A stretch of 64,000 bases of DNA. Origin: Methanoculleus sp. UBA208 (lineage in GTDB: Archaea > Halobacteriota > Methanomicrobia > Methanomicrobiales > Methanoculleaceae). Positions 27,608-36,789 of this stretch are shown here, in pieces. Position 1 is the first letter of the stretch. Each line of letters opens with the position of its first letter. The DNA lies in NCBI RefSeq assembly GCF_002498065.1, contig NZ_DAFZ01000109.1, forward strand, positions 11,190-75,189, written 5' to 3'. The position numbers were made by a program, and so were the translations under genes. The notes under the pieces were generated by a model. The model searched no databases and was not told the origin of the DNA. It worked only from the letters and a program-made list of their open reading frames with translations.

Positions 27608-28324
27608 TCACGCGAACCGCCGGATGCCGGCAAGCGGCGGGAGGACCACCGCCTCGCCGTCCACCTCCACCACCGGCTGCAGGGTGCTCGGATCCACGCG
27701 GCGGAGGATGGGCGAGAGGAAGTCCCGGCTTCTTACGTAGTTGATCGTGACGCCGGGAGAGAGCGGGTTGAAGGCCGGCATCACGATGATGTCTTTACCC
27801 CTCACCACGCCCTCCCCGTAGAGGAAACAGGGGAACCGGGCGAGATCGATCTCGATCGCCGGATGGTCGTGGCCGATGATCAGCGTCCCGTGGTCGTCGA
27901 CCGCCTGATCGCCGTGGACCACCGTATAGCCGCCGCGGTCGTAGCGTTCGACCGCCCCCCCTGCGACCGTGGGAAGCATGGCGTCGTGCGATCCCCGGAC
28001 AAGGACGGCCTCGCACTCGGCCCGAAGGGTCGCAAGGATCGCCGAGAACGTCTCCCTAACGTCCCGGCTCACCCGGTTGAAGGCGTGGAAGATGTCCCCG
28101 TCGAGGACGAAGACCGCCGGAGCGAACCGGCGGAGGATCGCCTCGAACCGTTCGAGCAGCGTCTCCTCCTCGTGGAGCGGGAAGTGGAGGCCCTGGCGGT
28201 AGAGCGTCTCCGCCAGCCCGATATGGACGTCGGAGACGACGCAGAGGGAGAGTTCCCTGACGTAGAGCGCGCCCTTATAAAAGCCGAACCGGGAGAGGAG
28301 TTCGGCCTCACCGACCGCGCTCAT
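27608..28324 (-). CDS. PdeM-like metallophosphoesterase (COG1407)
   Basis: 238 residues of the calcineurin-like fold: SDVHIG (first metal motif), DGDIFH, RGSHD and GHDHPA. The third motif is GSHD rather than the usual GNHD, replacing a metal-ligand Asn with Ser; activity may be altered. In bacteria this family accompanies Lhr-type helicases in DNA repair clusters (PdeM). Here the start overlaps the lhr stop by 4 bp, the same pairing, so a repair nuclease role is likely (inference). Confidence 0.87.
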   Translation of the reverse strand: MSAVGEAELLSRFGFYKGALYVRELSLCVVSDVHIGLAETLYRQGLHFPLHEEETLLERFEAILRRFAPAVFVLDGDIFHAFNRVSRDVRETFSAILATLRAECEAVLVRGSHDAMLPTVAGGAVERYDRGGYTVVHGDQAVDDHGTLIIGHDHPAIEIDLARFPCFLYGEGVVRGKDIIVMPAFNPLSPGVTINYVRSRDFLSPILRRVDPSTLQPVVEVDGEAVVLPPLAGIRRFA

Positions 28325-30939
28325 GCCGCCGCCTCACCTCCGATGCTGCTCATCACCCGGCGCTGGAACTCGCGGAGCATCGAGAGCCGGTCCTGCGCGT
28401 AGACCGCGTCGGAGACCCCGAGCGTCGCGATCCCGAACGCGAGCGGGCTCGGGGACGCGGCGCGGGTCAGGACGACCTCGATTGCGCACGCACCGATGCC
28501 GTCGACGATCCGCCGGATGTTCTCGACCTCGAACCGGTCCTCGATCACCTCGCGGTAGGTCTCCCGCATCACGGCGAAGCCGTCGAGCCGTTTGGCAAAC
28601 GCTATCAGCATGTCGGCGCTCACCTGCTGGCGCCGGGCGCTCCTTCTTTTGCCCATGTAGTTACGGAGGATCATGAACGACCGGGCCGCGTTGATCCGGA
28701 AGACCCGCTTTAAGAGCTGGGTATCCCCGACGGCCTCCTCGAGGATCTCGCTGCATTCGTCGGCCCGGATGCCCCCGATGATGCGCACGGGGTCGGCTCT
28801 CTTCTCCAGCGGAATCGAGACCAGAAACCCGGTGTCGCTGATCCCGACCGAGACGTTCGTCGTGACGTCCCGCGCGATCATGAAGGCGACGATCCGGGAG
28901 AACCCGTCGTTGAACCGCAGCCCGTAGTTGGTCATGAAGTAGTAGAGGCGGCGGTGGTTCTCCCGGTCGACCTGCTCCTCGACGACGATCCGGCCGGGCG
29001 TGGGGACGGCCAGATCGCCCATGTAGCGCACCTGCTGCTCGAAGATCGCGCAGATGCTCCGGGCGCTGTTCTCGTCGATCGGGTACCCGGCAAGGAGCGT
29101 ATCGACGAGGTCTTCCGTCCCCATCGTCTGCATCGCACGAAGCATCGTCTCCTTGAACCGGAGGACATGGAGGCCGAGATCGAACGAGAGCGGGAGTTTC
29201 TCGGAGAACCAGCTCGGTATCGTCGGCCGGTCGGTCGTCGGATCGACGTAGAGTTTCCCGCCCCGGCGGTAGGCGAACTTGTAGCGCCGCCCCCCGAGGA
29301 CGAAGACGTCGCCCTTGTTCATCCGCTCCAGGTATTTCTCGTCCAGGTTGCCGGCAAACGCCCCGTCCCGGGTGAGGACGTCGCAGGAGAACTCATCAGG
29401 GATGGTCCCGGAGTTTAAGAAGTAGATCATCCGGGCGTTCCGCCCTCGCTTTCGAACCGTCCCCTCCTCCGCGTCGTGCCATATCTTCGCGTAGATCCGC
29501 CGCTCCTCGAGCCCCGCATACTCCCCCGCGAGGTAGCGGACGACGCTCATGAGGTCTTCCTCCTCGAGGTTCTGGTAGCAGTGGGACCGGCGGACGACCT
29601 CGAGCATCGTATCAACCTGCGTCGTCCCCTCGAGCGCCATCCCGAAGACGTGCTGGGCGAGGACGTCGAGACAGTTCTCCGGGATGTGGATCCGGTCGAC
29701 GAACCCGCTCTGCCCCTCCCGGAGCATCACCGCGCACTCGACGAGCTCGTCGCGATCGAGGACGACGATCCTCCCTTTGACCACCTCGCCGAGGCGGTGC
29801 CCGGCCCGCCCGATCCGCTGGAGGAGCGCCGCCACGGACTTGGGCGATCCCACCTGGAGGACGAGGTCGACGTGGGGCATGTCGACCCCGAGTTCGAGCG
29901 ATGTGGAGGTCGTCACCACCTTCACCCTCCCTGACTTGAGTTTCTCCTCGACGGCAAGCCTCCCCTCTGTCCCCATCGAGCCGTGATGGCACCCCGTGTT
30001 CTCTTCCGTGTAGCACTCCGGGTAGCGGACACGGAGGTTGTGGAGGATCCGCTCGGCGCCGTTCCTGGTGTTCGTGAAGACGAGCGTGTTGCTGTGATCC
30101 TCTACGAGGCGGTGGATGGTCGCGTAAAGGTGCCGCGAGAGGTCTTCGGGTGTGGTGTCGATGAGATCGGGGACCGGACAGAGGAGCTCCAGGTCGAACT
30201 CCCGCGCGAACCGGGTATCGACGATCTCCACCTCGCGCCCGGCGCCGACCAGGAACCGGCCTACCTCCTCGAGAGGCTCGATCGTCGCCGAGCACCCGAT
30301 TCGGGTAAAGCCACCGCCCGCCTCCTTCACCAGTTCCTCCAGGCGCTCGAGGCTCACCGAGAGGTGGACGCCGCGTTTCGAGCCTGCAAGGGAGTGAATC
30401 TCGTCGACGACGACCCACCGGACAGTCCGGAGGCTCTCGCGGAACTTCGGGGAGTTCAAGAGGATCCCGAGGGTCTCGGGGGTGATGTTGAGGATGTGGG
30501 GGGGTTTTCGCGCCATCTTTGCTTTATCTGCTATCGAGACGTCCCCGTGCCGGATCGCGTGCCGTATGGGTGTGTGATCGATCCCCCGCCCGCGGGCGAT
30601 CTCCCGGACCCCCTCGAGCGGCTGGCTGAGGTTCTTGTGGATGTCGTTTGCGAGCGACTTGAGCGGTGAGATGTAAAGGCAGTAGACGCTGTCCTCGAGC
30701 CCCTCCGTCCGTGCCCGGACAAAGAGGTCGTCGATGATCGCAAGGAACGCCGAGAGGGTCTTTCCCGACCCGGTCGGCGAACAGATGAGGACGTTCTTTC
30801 CGTCGTGGATGAGCGGGACCGCCATCCGTTGCGGCGGCGTGAGACGCCCCTCCAGTCGTTGCATGCACCATTCCTGTACGTTTTCGTCGAGGAGACCGAG
30901 GATCTCCTCATCAGAATGCCCTGCCGGCCGCTTCTCCAT
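28321..30939 (-). CDS. lhr: Lhr-type ATP-dependent helicase
   Basis: 872 residues. SF2 motifs are intact: Walker A SPTGSGKT (54-61), DEIH (179-182), TSTSLELGVD and QRIGRAGHR. The C-terminal Lhr-core region (winged helix and domain 4) follows, about 430-870. Lhr-core proteins unwind branched DNA and RNA-DNA hybrids in archaeal repair. The length is normal for archaeal Lhr core. It is the first gene of the pair with the PdeM-like phosphoesterase. Confidence 0.93.
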   Translation of the reverse strand: MEKRPAGHSDEEILGLLDENVQEWCMQRLEGRLTPPQRMAVPLIHDGKNVLICSPTGSGKTLSAFLAIIDDLFVRARTEGLEDSVYCLYISPLKSLANDIHKNLSQPLEGVREIARGRGIDHTPIRHAIRHGDVSIADKAKMARKPPHILNITPETLGILLNSPKFRESLRTVRWVVVDEIHSLAGSKRGVHLSVSLERLEELVKEAGGGFTRIGCSATIEPLEEVGRFLVGAGREVEIVDTRFAREFDLELLCPVPDLIDTTPEDLSRHLYATIHRLVEDHSNTLVFTNTRNGAERILHNLRVRYPECYTEENTGCHHGSMGTEGRLAVEEKLKSGRVKVVTTSTSLELGVDMPHVDLVLQVGSPKSVAALLQRIGRAGHRLGEVVKGRIVVLDRDELVECAVMLREGQSGFVDRIHIPENCLDVLAQHVFGMALEGTTQVDTMLEVVRRSHCYQNLEEEDLMSVVRYLAGEYAGLEERRIYAKIWHDAEEGTVRKRGRNARMIYFLNSGTIPDEFSCDVLTRDGAFAGNLDEKYLERMNKGDVFVLGGRRYKFAYRRGGKLYVDPTTDRPTIPSWFSEKLPLSFDLGLHVLRFKETMLRAMQTMGTEDLVDTLLAGYPIDENSARSICAIFEQQVRYMGDLAVPTPGRIVVEEQVDRENHRRLYYFMTNYGLRFNDGFSRIVAFMIARDVTTNVSVGISDTGFLVSIPLEKRADPVRIIGGIRADECSEILEEAVGDTQLLKRVFRINAARSFMILRNYMGKRRSARRQQVSADMLIAFAKRLDGFAVMRETYREVIEDRFEVENIRRIVDGIGACAIEVVLTRAASPSPLAFGIATLGVSDAVYAQDRLSMLREFQRRVMSSIGGEAAA

Positions 30940-31436
30940 CCCTTCACCTGCTGTTGTCCCCCGGGTTCTGCCGTGCGCCCTCCCGCATACCGGTGCGGGA
31001 AACGGCAGGCCCGCGTAATCCCTGATCTGTCCCTTGTTTGGGAGAATTTACCAACATCGGCGCGGTGAGGTGGCGAAAGGGAAAAACAGTGCTGTAGAAT
31101 TGGATTCAAACAGCAGTTGCTCCCTTTCTTCGGCCGGAACGCCGCGCCGAATTTTGTATGTATTCTGCGATCATCAAAGATAGCCTTTTGCGTATCCCGG
31201 CGTGATCGGGTGAGGTGGATGGATGTTATTTGCCGGAACTGTGCCGCGGGTTTGACGTTTAGGGTCTAAATGCGGCGATTTCCGATCCCGGTGGCAACCG
31301 GCTGCGCCTGCTCGCCCCTGAAGAATTCATTCTATCGGCTTTTCCGGCAATTGCCGCCTCCCCCCTGTGCCGGATTCCGGCAGTTCCGGGTGGCGAGAGC
31401 AATCACTCTCCGTACCGGCGCATTTGAGATATTCTA
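30940..31436. other. Divergent intergenic region, no gene seen
   Basis: About 500 bp between the divergent lhr and hxlB genes. No open frame resembles a protein and no tRNA or strong hairpin was recognised. It probably holds both promoters; GAGATATTCT just before 31437 is AT-rich but too close to that ATG to be its TATA box. Confidence 0.4.
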
Positions 31437-32072
31437 ATGTATGATCTCGTGAAACCTAACAGCGGAATTACGATGACAAATCACCCGGTTAAGAACATGA
31501 TGCGGTTGATGGCGACCAAGATCCGGACCATTGCGGACGTGATGTCCGACGACGAGATCGATGCGCTCCTCGCCGAGATCCTGAACGCGAATCGCATCTA
31601 CACCATGGGCGCCGGGCGTTCCGGGCTCGTAGCGAAATCATTTGCCATGCGCCTGATGCACCTCGGGCTCGCCGCATTCGTCGTCGGGGAGACCGTGACC
31701 CCGGCCATGAAGCCGGGAGACGTCATTATCGTCTTCTCCGGGTCCGGCGCGACGAAGACGGTTGCGGATATCTCGGAGACCGCAAAGGAGATCGGCGGAA
31801 GGGTCTGCCTTATTACCTCAAAGAGAGACTCAAGGATAGGCCGCATCGCCGACTGCATCGTCATCATCGAGAGCCAGCGGGACAGGGTGGCCGACGAGTC
31901 TGCGGAGTTCGAGATCCGGCAGATGATGGGCGAGCACAAATCGTTCGCACCGCTCGGCACCATCTTCGAGACGACTGCCATGGTCTTTGCGGACGCGATC
32001 ATATCCCGGCTGATGGAGATCACCCAGTGCAGGCCCGAAGACCTCCAGTGCCGGCACGCGAACATCGAGTGA
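31437..32072 (+). CDS. hxlB: 6-phospho-3-hexuloisomerase
   Basis: 211 residues (199 from a later ATG at 31473). A SIS-domain sugar isomerase: GAGRSGLVAKSFAMRLMHLG and FSGSGATKT are the phosphosugar-binding loops. HxlB interconverts 3-hexulose-6-phosphate and fructose-6-phosphate in the archaeal RuMP route used for pentose synthesis or formaldehyde handling. The partner HxlA is not adjacent. It is followed 10 bp later by an aminotransferase on the same strand. Which ATG is used is uncertain. Confidence 0.9.
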   Translation: MYDLVKPNSGITMTNHPVKNMMRLMATKIRTIADVMSDDEIDALLAEILNANRIYTMGAGRSGLVAKSFAMRLMHLGLAAFVVGETVTPAMKPGDVIIVFSGSGATKTVADISETAKEIGGRVCLITSKRDSRIGRIADCIVIIESQRDRVADESAEFEIRQMMGEHKSFAPLGTIFETTAMVFADAIISRLMEITQCRPEDLQCRHANIE

Positions 32073-32081
32073 GGTAATATC

Positions 32082-33188
32082 ATGAACGAACACAGGTACG
32101 CCGGCCGGGTCAGGTCGGTGGAGATGTCGGGCATCCGCAAGCTCTTCGAAGCGGGGGGGCCTGATGCAATCAACCTCGGGATCGGGCAGCCGGACTTCGA
32201 TACGCCCGACCATATCAAGATGGCCGCGATCGCCGCCATCAGGGAGGGGCGAACCGGCTACACGCCGAACGCCGGGATACCGGAACTGCGGGAGGCGATC
32301 TGTGAAAAGTTTGCGCGGGAGAACGGTCTTGCCTACCGGCCGGAGCAGATCCTGGTCACGGCAGGAGGGAGCGAAGCGCTTCACCTCGTCATGGAGGCGC
32401 TCGTGGATCCGGGCGACCGCGTCCTCTTCACCGACCCGGGATTCGTCTCCTACGCCGCCCTTGCGACCTTCGCCGGCGGAAAGCCCGAGGGCGTGGCGCT
32501 CGATGCCGCCCTGCACATCGATGTCGAGCGGGCGAAGGAGCAGATGGACGGAGCGCGGGTCTTCGTCCTGAACTCTCCTGCAAACCCGACGGGCGCCGTC
32601 GAGAGCGAGGAGTCTATCCGCGCCCTCGTGGAGTACGCGGGCGACCGGGGGGTCACCGTCGTTACCGACGAGGTCTACGAGCACTTCATTTACGAGAAAG
32701 AGCACGTCAGTGCGGCCCGGTTCGGCGAGGACGTCATCACCGTCAACGCCGCGAGCAAGACCTACGCCATGACCGGCTGGCGGGTCGGCTACCTCGCGGC
32801 ACCCGAGGACTACATCCCGGAGTTCCTCAAGGTCCACCAGTACGCCCAGGCGTGCGCGACGTCGATATCGCAGTATGCCGCGCTCGCCGCGTACACCGGC
32901 GACCAGAGCGCGGTCGCGCGGATGCGGGAGGAGTACCGCGCACGGCGCGACCTCCTCTACGACGGGCTTTCCGGTCTCGGGTTCGATTTCCCCCGGCCGG
33001 AAGGCGCGTTCTACATGTTCGTCCCGATGGGGCGATCCCTCATCGAGAAGGCCGTCGAGAACGGCATCATCATCGTGCCGGGCTCGGCGTTCGGCTCGCG
33101 GGCACCCGAATATGCACGCTTCAGCTACGCGACCTCCCGGGAGAACCTCTCCCGGGCGATCGGGAGGCTCGAGGCGCTGATGGGGTGA
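32082..33188 (+). CDS. Class I/II PLP-dependent aminotransferase
   Basis: 368 residues, fold type I. PLP lysine is Lys226 in NAASKTYAMTGWRVGY; also NPANPTGA and VVTDEVYEHF. Close in layout to archaeal aspartate/aromatic aminotransferases of the AspC/PatA group; substrate specificity cannot be read from the sequence. GAGGTAAT sits six bases before the ATG, a strong ribosome site. It lies between hxlB and the M42 peptidase in a likely operon. Confidence 0.92.
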   Translation: MNEHRYAGRVRSVEMSGIRKLFEAGGPDAINLGIGQPDFDTPDHIKMAAIAAIREGRTGYTPNAGIPELREAICEKFARENGLAYRPEQILVTAGGSEALHLVMEALVDPGDRVLFTDPGFVSYAALATFAGGKPEGVALDAALHIDVERAKEQMDGARVFVLNSPANPTGAVESEESIRALVEYAGDRGVTVVTDEVYEHFIYEKEHVSAARFGEDVITVNAASKTYAMTGWRVGYLAAPEDYIPEFLKVHQYAQACATSISQYAALAAYTGDQSAVARMREEYRARRDLLYDGLSGLGFDFPRPEGAFYMFVPMGRSLIEKAVENGIIIVPGSAFGSRAPEYARFSYATSRENLSRAIGRLEALMG

Positions 33189-33195
33189 GAGAAGA

Positions 33196-34233
33196 ATGGT
33201 GAAAGAGTTACTCAGGAAGTTATCGGACGCCCACGGCGTCTCGAGCAGCGAAGGAAGCATCAGGGAGATCGTCAGGGCAGAACTTGCCGGGTCGGTCGAC
33301 GAGTTCCGCGAGGACACGATGGGCAACCTGATTGCCGTGAAGCGCGGCGACGACTTCTCTATCATGCTCGCCGCCCACATGGATGAGATCGGCCTGATGG
33401 TCCAGTTCGTCGACGAGAAGGGGTTCATCCGGGTCGTCCCCATCGGGGGATGGTTCGGGCCGGTGCTCTACTGCCAGCGGGTGGTCCTGCACGGGAAGAA
33501 AGGGCCGGTCACGGGAGTCATCGGCGCAAAACCCCCCCACGTGATGAAGGAAGACGAGCGCAAAAAAGAGATAAAGATCGAGAATATGTTCGTCGACGTG
33601 GGCGCGGCGAGCGAGGAGGAGGTGAAGGATCTCGGGATCGAGATCGGCACCCCGATCACCCTCGACCGCGAGTACACGGAACTTGCCGGCAACCGCGTCA
33701 CCGGCAAAGCGCTCGATAACCGGGTCGGCGTCGCGATGCTCATCCGGGCCCTGCAGCAGGCGAAGTCGCCCCACACGATCTACGGCGTCTTCACGGTCCA
33801 GGAGGAACTGGGGCTGAAGGGCGCGAAGGTGAGCGCCTACTCCTTGAACCCCGACTGCGCGATCGCGACCGACGTCACCATCCCCGGCGACCACCCGGGA
33901 ATCGAGAAGAAGGACGCGAGCGTCGAGATGGGCAAGGGCCCCGTCCTCGTTCTCGTCAGCGCGAGCGGGCGCGGGCTCATGGCCGACCCGCGGATGACCG
34001 CGTGGCTCCGGGAGACCGCGGAGAAGAACGGCATCCCCTGCCAGATCGAGGTCGGGACCGGCGGCAACACCGACGCGACGATCATCCACCTGGAGCGGGG
34101 CGGTATCCCGAGCATCCCGTTCTCGATCGCCGCCCGCTACATCCACTCCCCGGTCGAGGTGGTCGATACCGGCGACATCGAGGCCGGGGTACGGCTCCTC
34201 GTCGAGGCGCTGAAGGGCAGGCCCGCGCTCTGA
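33196..34233 (+). CDS. M42-family metallo-aminopeptidase
   Basis: 345 residues. Metal and catalytic residues of M42 (TET-type) peptidases are visible: His61 in AAHMDEIG, Asp174 in GKALDNRVG, Glu203-Glu204 in TVQEELG, Asp226 in ATDVT and a late HSPVE histidine. These form dodecameric cytosolic shells degrading peptides. It starts 7 bp after the aminotransferase stop, on the same strand, and ends before an oligo-T run. Confidence 0.92.
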   Translation: MVKELLRKLSDAHGVSSSEGSIREIVRAELAGSVDEFREDTMGNLIAVKRGDDFSIMLAAHMDEIGLMVQFVDEKGFIRVVPIGGWFGPVLYCQRVVLHGKKGPVTGVIGAKPPHVMKEDERKKEIKIENMFVDVGAASEEEVKDLGIEIGTPITLDREYTELAGNRVTGKALDNRVGVAMLIRALQQAKSPHTIYGVFTVQEELGLKGAKVSAYSLNPDCAIATDVTIPGDHPGIEKKDASVEMGKGPVLVLVSASGRGLMADPRMTAWLRETAEKNGIPCQIEVGTGGNTDATIIHLERGGIPSIPFSIAARYIHSPVEVVDTGDIEAGVRLLVEALKGRPAL

Positions 34234-34240
34234 TACAACC

Positions 34241-34250
34241 CTCTTTTTTT
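34241..34250 (+). terminator. Oligo-T terminator after the M42 peptidase gene
   Basis: CTCTTTTTTT lies 8 bases after the TGA of the peptidase gene. Archaeal RNA polymerase terminates at such T tracts without needing a hairpin, so this likely ends the hxlB-aminotransferase-peptidase transcript. Confidence 0.55.
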
Positions 34251-34338
34251 ATTCTGGAAAAATCCTCCTGTTAGAGAACATACTACTGCCTCCCTCGTCA
34301 GCAACAACACAATCGAAATAAGGAAGTATCACGTTGCA

Positions 34339-34722
34339 GTGGACCGTGGGAACTGCGCACCTTCGCACCTTCGGTGCTCAAACTCCGTTCCTACCGGAAC
34401 GTCGTTCTCCGGTGCTCGAACTCCGCCTGCACCTCCGGTGCACGCGTCGTTTATCGCCGTGGGGGGTGTGCGACTGTCGGGACGACAGGAGCACGAGCAC
34501 CGTTAGGTGCGAGGGGACAGGGGAGGGGGGCATGCCCCCCTCCCCGTCAGCCTCTCCCCCAAATGGGGATATCCCCTTGAAATCCGTGTCAGCGTGACTG
34601 CAGAATATTACCAGATACAAAGAGTGTGAGCACCGAAAGGTGCGCAACCCGGTGGAAAGCCGTGCCCCGGAGTGCCCCTGGATTGCGACCCTCCTGGAGC
34701 AAAGAGGTGGAGTTTCAACAAA
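34339..34722. repeat. Hairpin-rich repeat element, copy B
   Basis: 384 bp within a 553-bp gap without genes. Same ends and landmarks as copy A: GTGGACCGTGG (34339), GTCGTTTATCGCC (34446-34458), CCGGTGGAAAGCCGTGC (34649-34665), TCAACAAA end. Hairpins: GCACC/GGTGC at 34365-34377, 34497-34510 and 34630-34643; CGTTCC/GGAACG at 34386-34401; TGCACC/GGTGCA at 34428-34442; a 26-bp perfect palindrome at 34520-34545 and GGGGATATCCCC at 34565-34576. Stems differ from copy A while linkers are kept. Confidence 0.75.
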
Positions 34723-34786
34723 CCCTTTTTTGACATTTCCCTGCACAGAAAGGATTAAAGTATCCTCCGTGCAGAGCGGCCCCCGT

Positions 34787-35335
34787 ATGACCGACGGCGT
34801 GTCCGGATTTCTGCAGGAGATCTTCTTTGGAAACCCTGCCTACCTGGTGCGGGTCCTGATCATCGGCATCCTCGCGTATGTGGCCCTCGTGATCATCCTC
34901 CGCATCTCGGGGAAGCGGACGCTCTCGGCGATGAACGCCTTCGACTTCATCGTGACCGTGGCGCTCGGCTCGACCCTTGCATCGGTGATCACCTCAAGAG
35001 ACGTCTCGCTCGCGGAGGGGGTCCTCGCCCTCGGTCTCCTGGTCGGCCTGCAGTACATCGTCTCCTGGTTCTCCGTCCGGTCGGAGCGGGTGCAGAAGGC
35101 GGTGAAGTCGGAGCCCCGCCTCCTCTTCCACGCGGGGGAGTTCCTGCATGACGCAATGCGGCGGGAACGCATCGCCGAAAGCGAGATCCGGCAGGCGCTG
35201 CGGTCGGAGGGGATCGGCTCCCTCGAGAGCGTGCGCTCAATCGTCCTCGAGACGAACGGAAACCTCTCGGTGATTACGAAGAGCAAGAGCGACGGCACGG
35301 AATCGCTCGTCGATGTGGCAGGGGCCCGCAGGTAA
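34787..35335 (+). CDS. DUF421 (YetF/YcaP-like) membrane protein
   Basis: 182 residues from MTDGVSGFL. Three transmembrane helices (about 18-36, 50-66, 78-98) precede a cytosolic DUF421 domain with PRLLFHAGEFLHDAMRRERI and SLESVRSIVLETNGNLSVI. Function unknown in this family. The start was chosen because upstream codons lie in repeat copy B and look non-coding. A T8 tract at 35408-35415 lies downstream. Confidence 0.87.
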   Translation: MTDGVSGFLQEIFFGNPAYLVRVLIIGILAYVALVIILRISGKRTLSAMNAFDFIVTVALGSTLASVITSRDVSLAEGVLALGLLVGLQYIVSWFSVRSERVQKAVKSEPRLLFHAGEFLHDAMRRERIAESEIRQALRSEGIGSLESVRSIVLETNGNLSVITKSKSDGTESLVDVAGARR

Positions 35336-35407
35336 CGGATCGGCGAAAACAGGGTGCCCAAGAGATAAGGCCTTACGCCCGGGCACATTTCGGTTCATGG
35401 TGCAGTG

Positions 35408-35415
35408 TTTTTTTT
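35408..35415 (+). terminator. Oligo-T tract, likely terminator of the DUF421 gene
   Basis: Eight consecutive T residues 72 bases after the DUF421 stop, in the convergent gap before the ferredoxin gene. Fits an archaeal T-tract terminator. Confidence 0.4.
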
Positions 35416-35606
35416 GTGTTCGCAGGCCGTAACCGTTCTGGCCTGTGAACCCGCTGCATCATGTGATGATGTGCCTTCTGGTTGACCCCACTCTCAGGCA
35501 AGATCCCCCCATAACGCTGAAAGTATATAATTTTAACCTATGGTGTGAATAATAATTTTCCTGTGTCCTATGGTCCAGGCCGGCTTTCTCCTCCCTCCAG
35601 ACGATC

Positions 35607-35834
35607 TCACTCTTCCACAATGATGACCGCGACCGGGCACGAATCGGCGGCCTCCAGGACGCAGTCGGCAAGGTCGTCGGGCACCTCGCCCTCCGCGGGA
35701 TTGCCGTCGACCCGGTACTGTTCCTTGATCGAGCTCAGGCCGTCGTTTGGGTCCTCTTCAAAGACATCCGGGCAGAGCGTCCAGCACGACTCGCAGCTGG
35801 TGCATCCCGGCCTGTCGATGGTAACTTTCACCAC
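35607..35834 (-). CDS. Single-cluster [4Fe-4S] ferredoxin
   Basis: 75 residues. Cys11, Cys14, Cys17 and Cys66 (in DSCPV) can bind one [4Fe-4S] cluster. The extra Cys21 and Cys58 match the positions of the disulfide seen in Pyrococcus-type ferredoxins. The acidic surface is typical of electron carriers. It stands alone on the minus strand and the redox partner is unknown. Confidence 0.9.
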   Translation of the reverse strand: MVKVTIDRPGCTSCESCWTLCPDVFEEDPNDGLSSIKEQYRVDGNPAEGEVPDDLADCVLEAADSCPVAVIIVEE

Positions 35835-35974
35835 CCTCTATACCTCCGTTTGGATCCCCGAGAGGTACTCCTCCATGTTAAATGTGACGGAGGCAGGCGG
35901 TCCCCGGGCGGTTCGGCGGCACCGGGGACCGCCCGATATGGAGAAGGAGGGCGGGTGGAGACCCGGTCCCCCGC

Positions 35975-36702
35975 TCAGGGCAGTGGTGCCGGTGGCACGA
36001 AGGTCGGCAGCACGTCCCAGGTGACGAACGCCGGGCGCTCTGCTGGCGCTTCACCCCTGATGAAGACGCCGACGCCGTAGTATTTCAGTGAATCGGGTCC
36101 GGTAGGGATCTCGGCCTCGTAGTCGTGCCAGGACTGCATGAACTCGTCGCGGTCCATGGCGATCCGCACCCCGAGCATGTCGGGGTCCTCGAGGTAGACG
36201 GAGCGGTCGTCGACCCCGACCACGACCATGTAGTGCCCGAAGTCCCAGGACTCTTCCCAGGTCTTGTCGGGCTCTTTGATGCGCTGGGCGTCGATGATGA
36301 CCGGGACGCCGTCCCGGAGCGAGGCCTCGAGGTCGGCGATGGTGAGGTTCTCTTTCCACTCCGCTTCAAGCCCGAGGGATTCTGCGACCCGGACCATGTC
36401 CCAGGGGTAGGTCCCGTGGCGAGGGCTCGTGTTGAGGTAGCGCCGCAGATCCGTCTCGAAGGCGTCGAGGCCCCAGTAGCAGAGCACCGCCTGCATGGAC
36501 GACGGACGGCACGTCCGGAGTTCAAGCACCGTCAGGTGCGGGCGACGACGCGCCGCAGGAGTAGTGCTCCGCCTGCCGGACGTCGGGGACCCCGGCGAGG
36601 ATGACCGGACCCTCGGGAGATGGGGGGGGCGGTCGCGAGGTAGACGGCACCGCCGGCGATGAGTGCCCCGATGAGGAAAGAAGCGATTATGCGGGTGTGC
36701 AT
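35975..36702 (-). pseudogene. C39-like cysteine peptidase gene broken by a frameshift and a 46-bp hairpin insertion
   Basis: Three reading frames are needed. From the ATG at 36700-36702 a signal peptide (MHTRIIASFLIGALIAGGAV) runs into a C8 tract (G8 on the plus strand, 36622-36629). Removing one C continues as VPDVRQAEHYSCGASS, where SCGAS is the C39 active-site cysteine motif. A 41-bp hairpin unit plus a duplicated flank then brings a stop. Removing 46 bp joins SMQAVLCYWG and the rest, with the catalytic HYMVVVG and DP region. Both repairs together give exactly 226 codons plus a stop. The product would be an exported or anchored peptidase. Confidence 0.8.
36503..36543. mobile_element. Hairpin repeat unit inserted in the C39-like peptidase gene
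   Basis: Forty-one bases containing two hairpins, CGGACG/CGTCCG (36503-36517) and GCACC/GGTGC (36526-36539), joined by GAGTTCAA, the complement of the TTGAACTC linker of copies A and B. Direct repeats GACGACG flank it (36498-36504 and 36544-36550). Deleting one 46-bp period restores the host reading frame, so it is a recent insertion rather than ancestral sequence. Confidence 0.75.
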
Positions 36703-36789
36703 GATAGAGATATTCGCATATGGCCGTTAAGCGTTTCTTTATCCGGAGAATGGGAGTTCCTCCTCGTTGTCCGGAGGTTCCCTCTGCAA

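Noticed and set aside
31830..33443. 537-codon frame opposite hxlB and the aminotransferase
   Set aside because: It spans two well-supported genes and has no recognisable domain.
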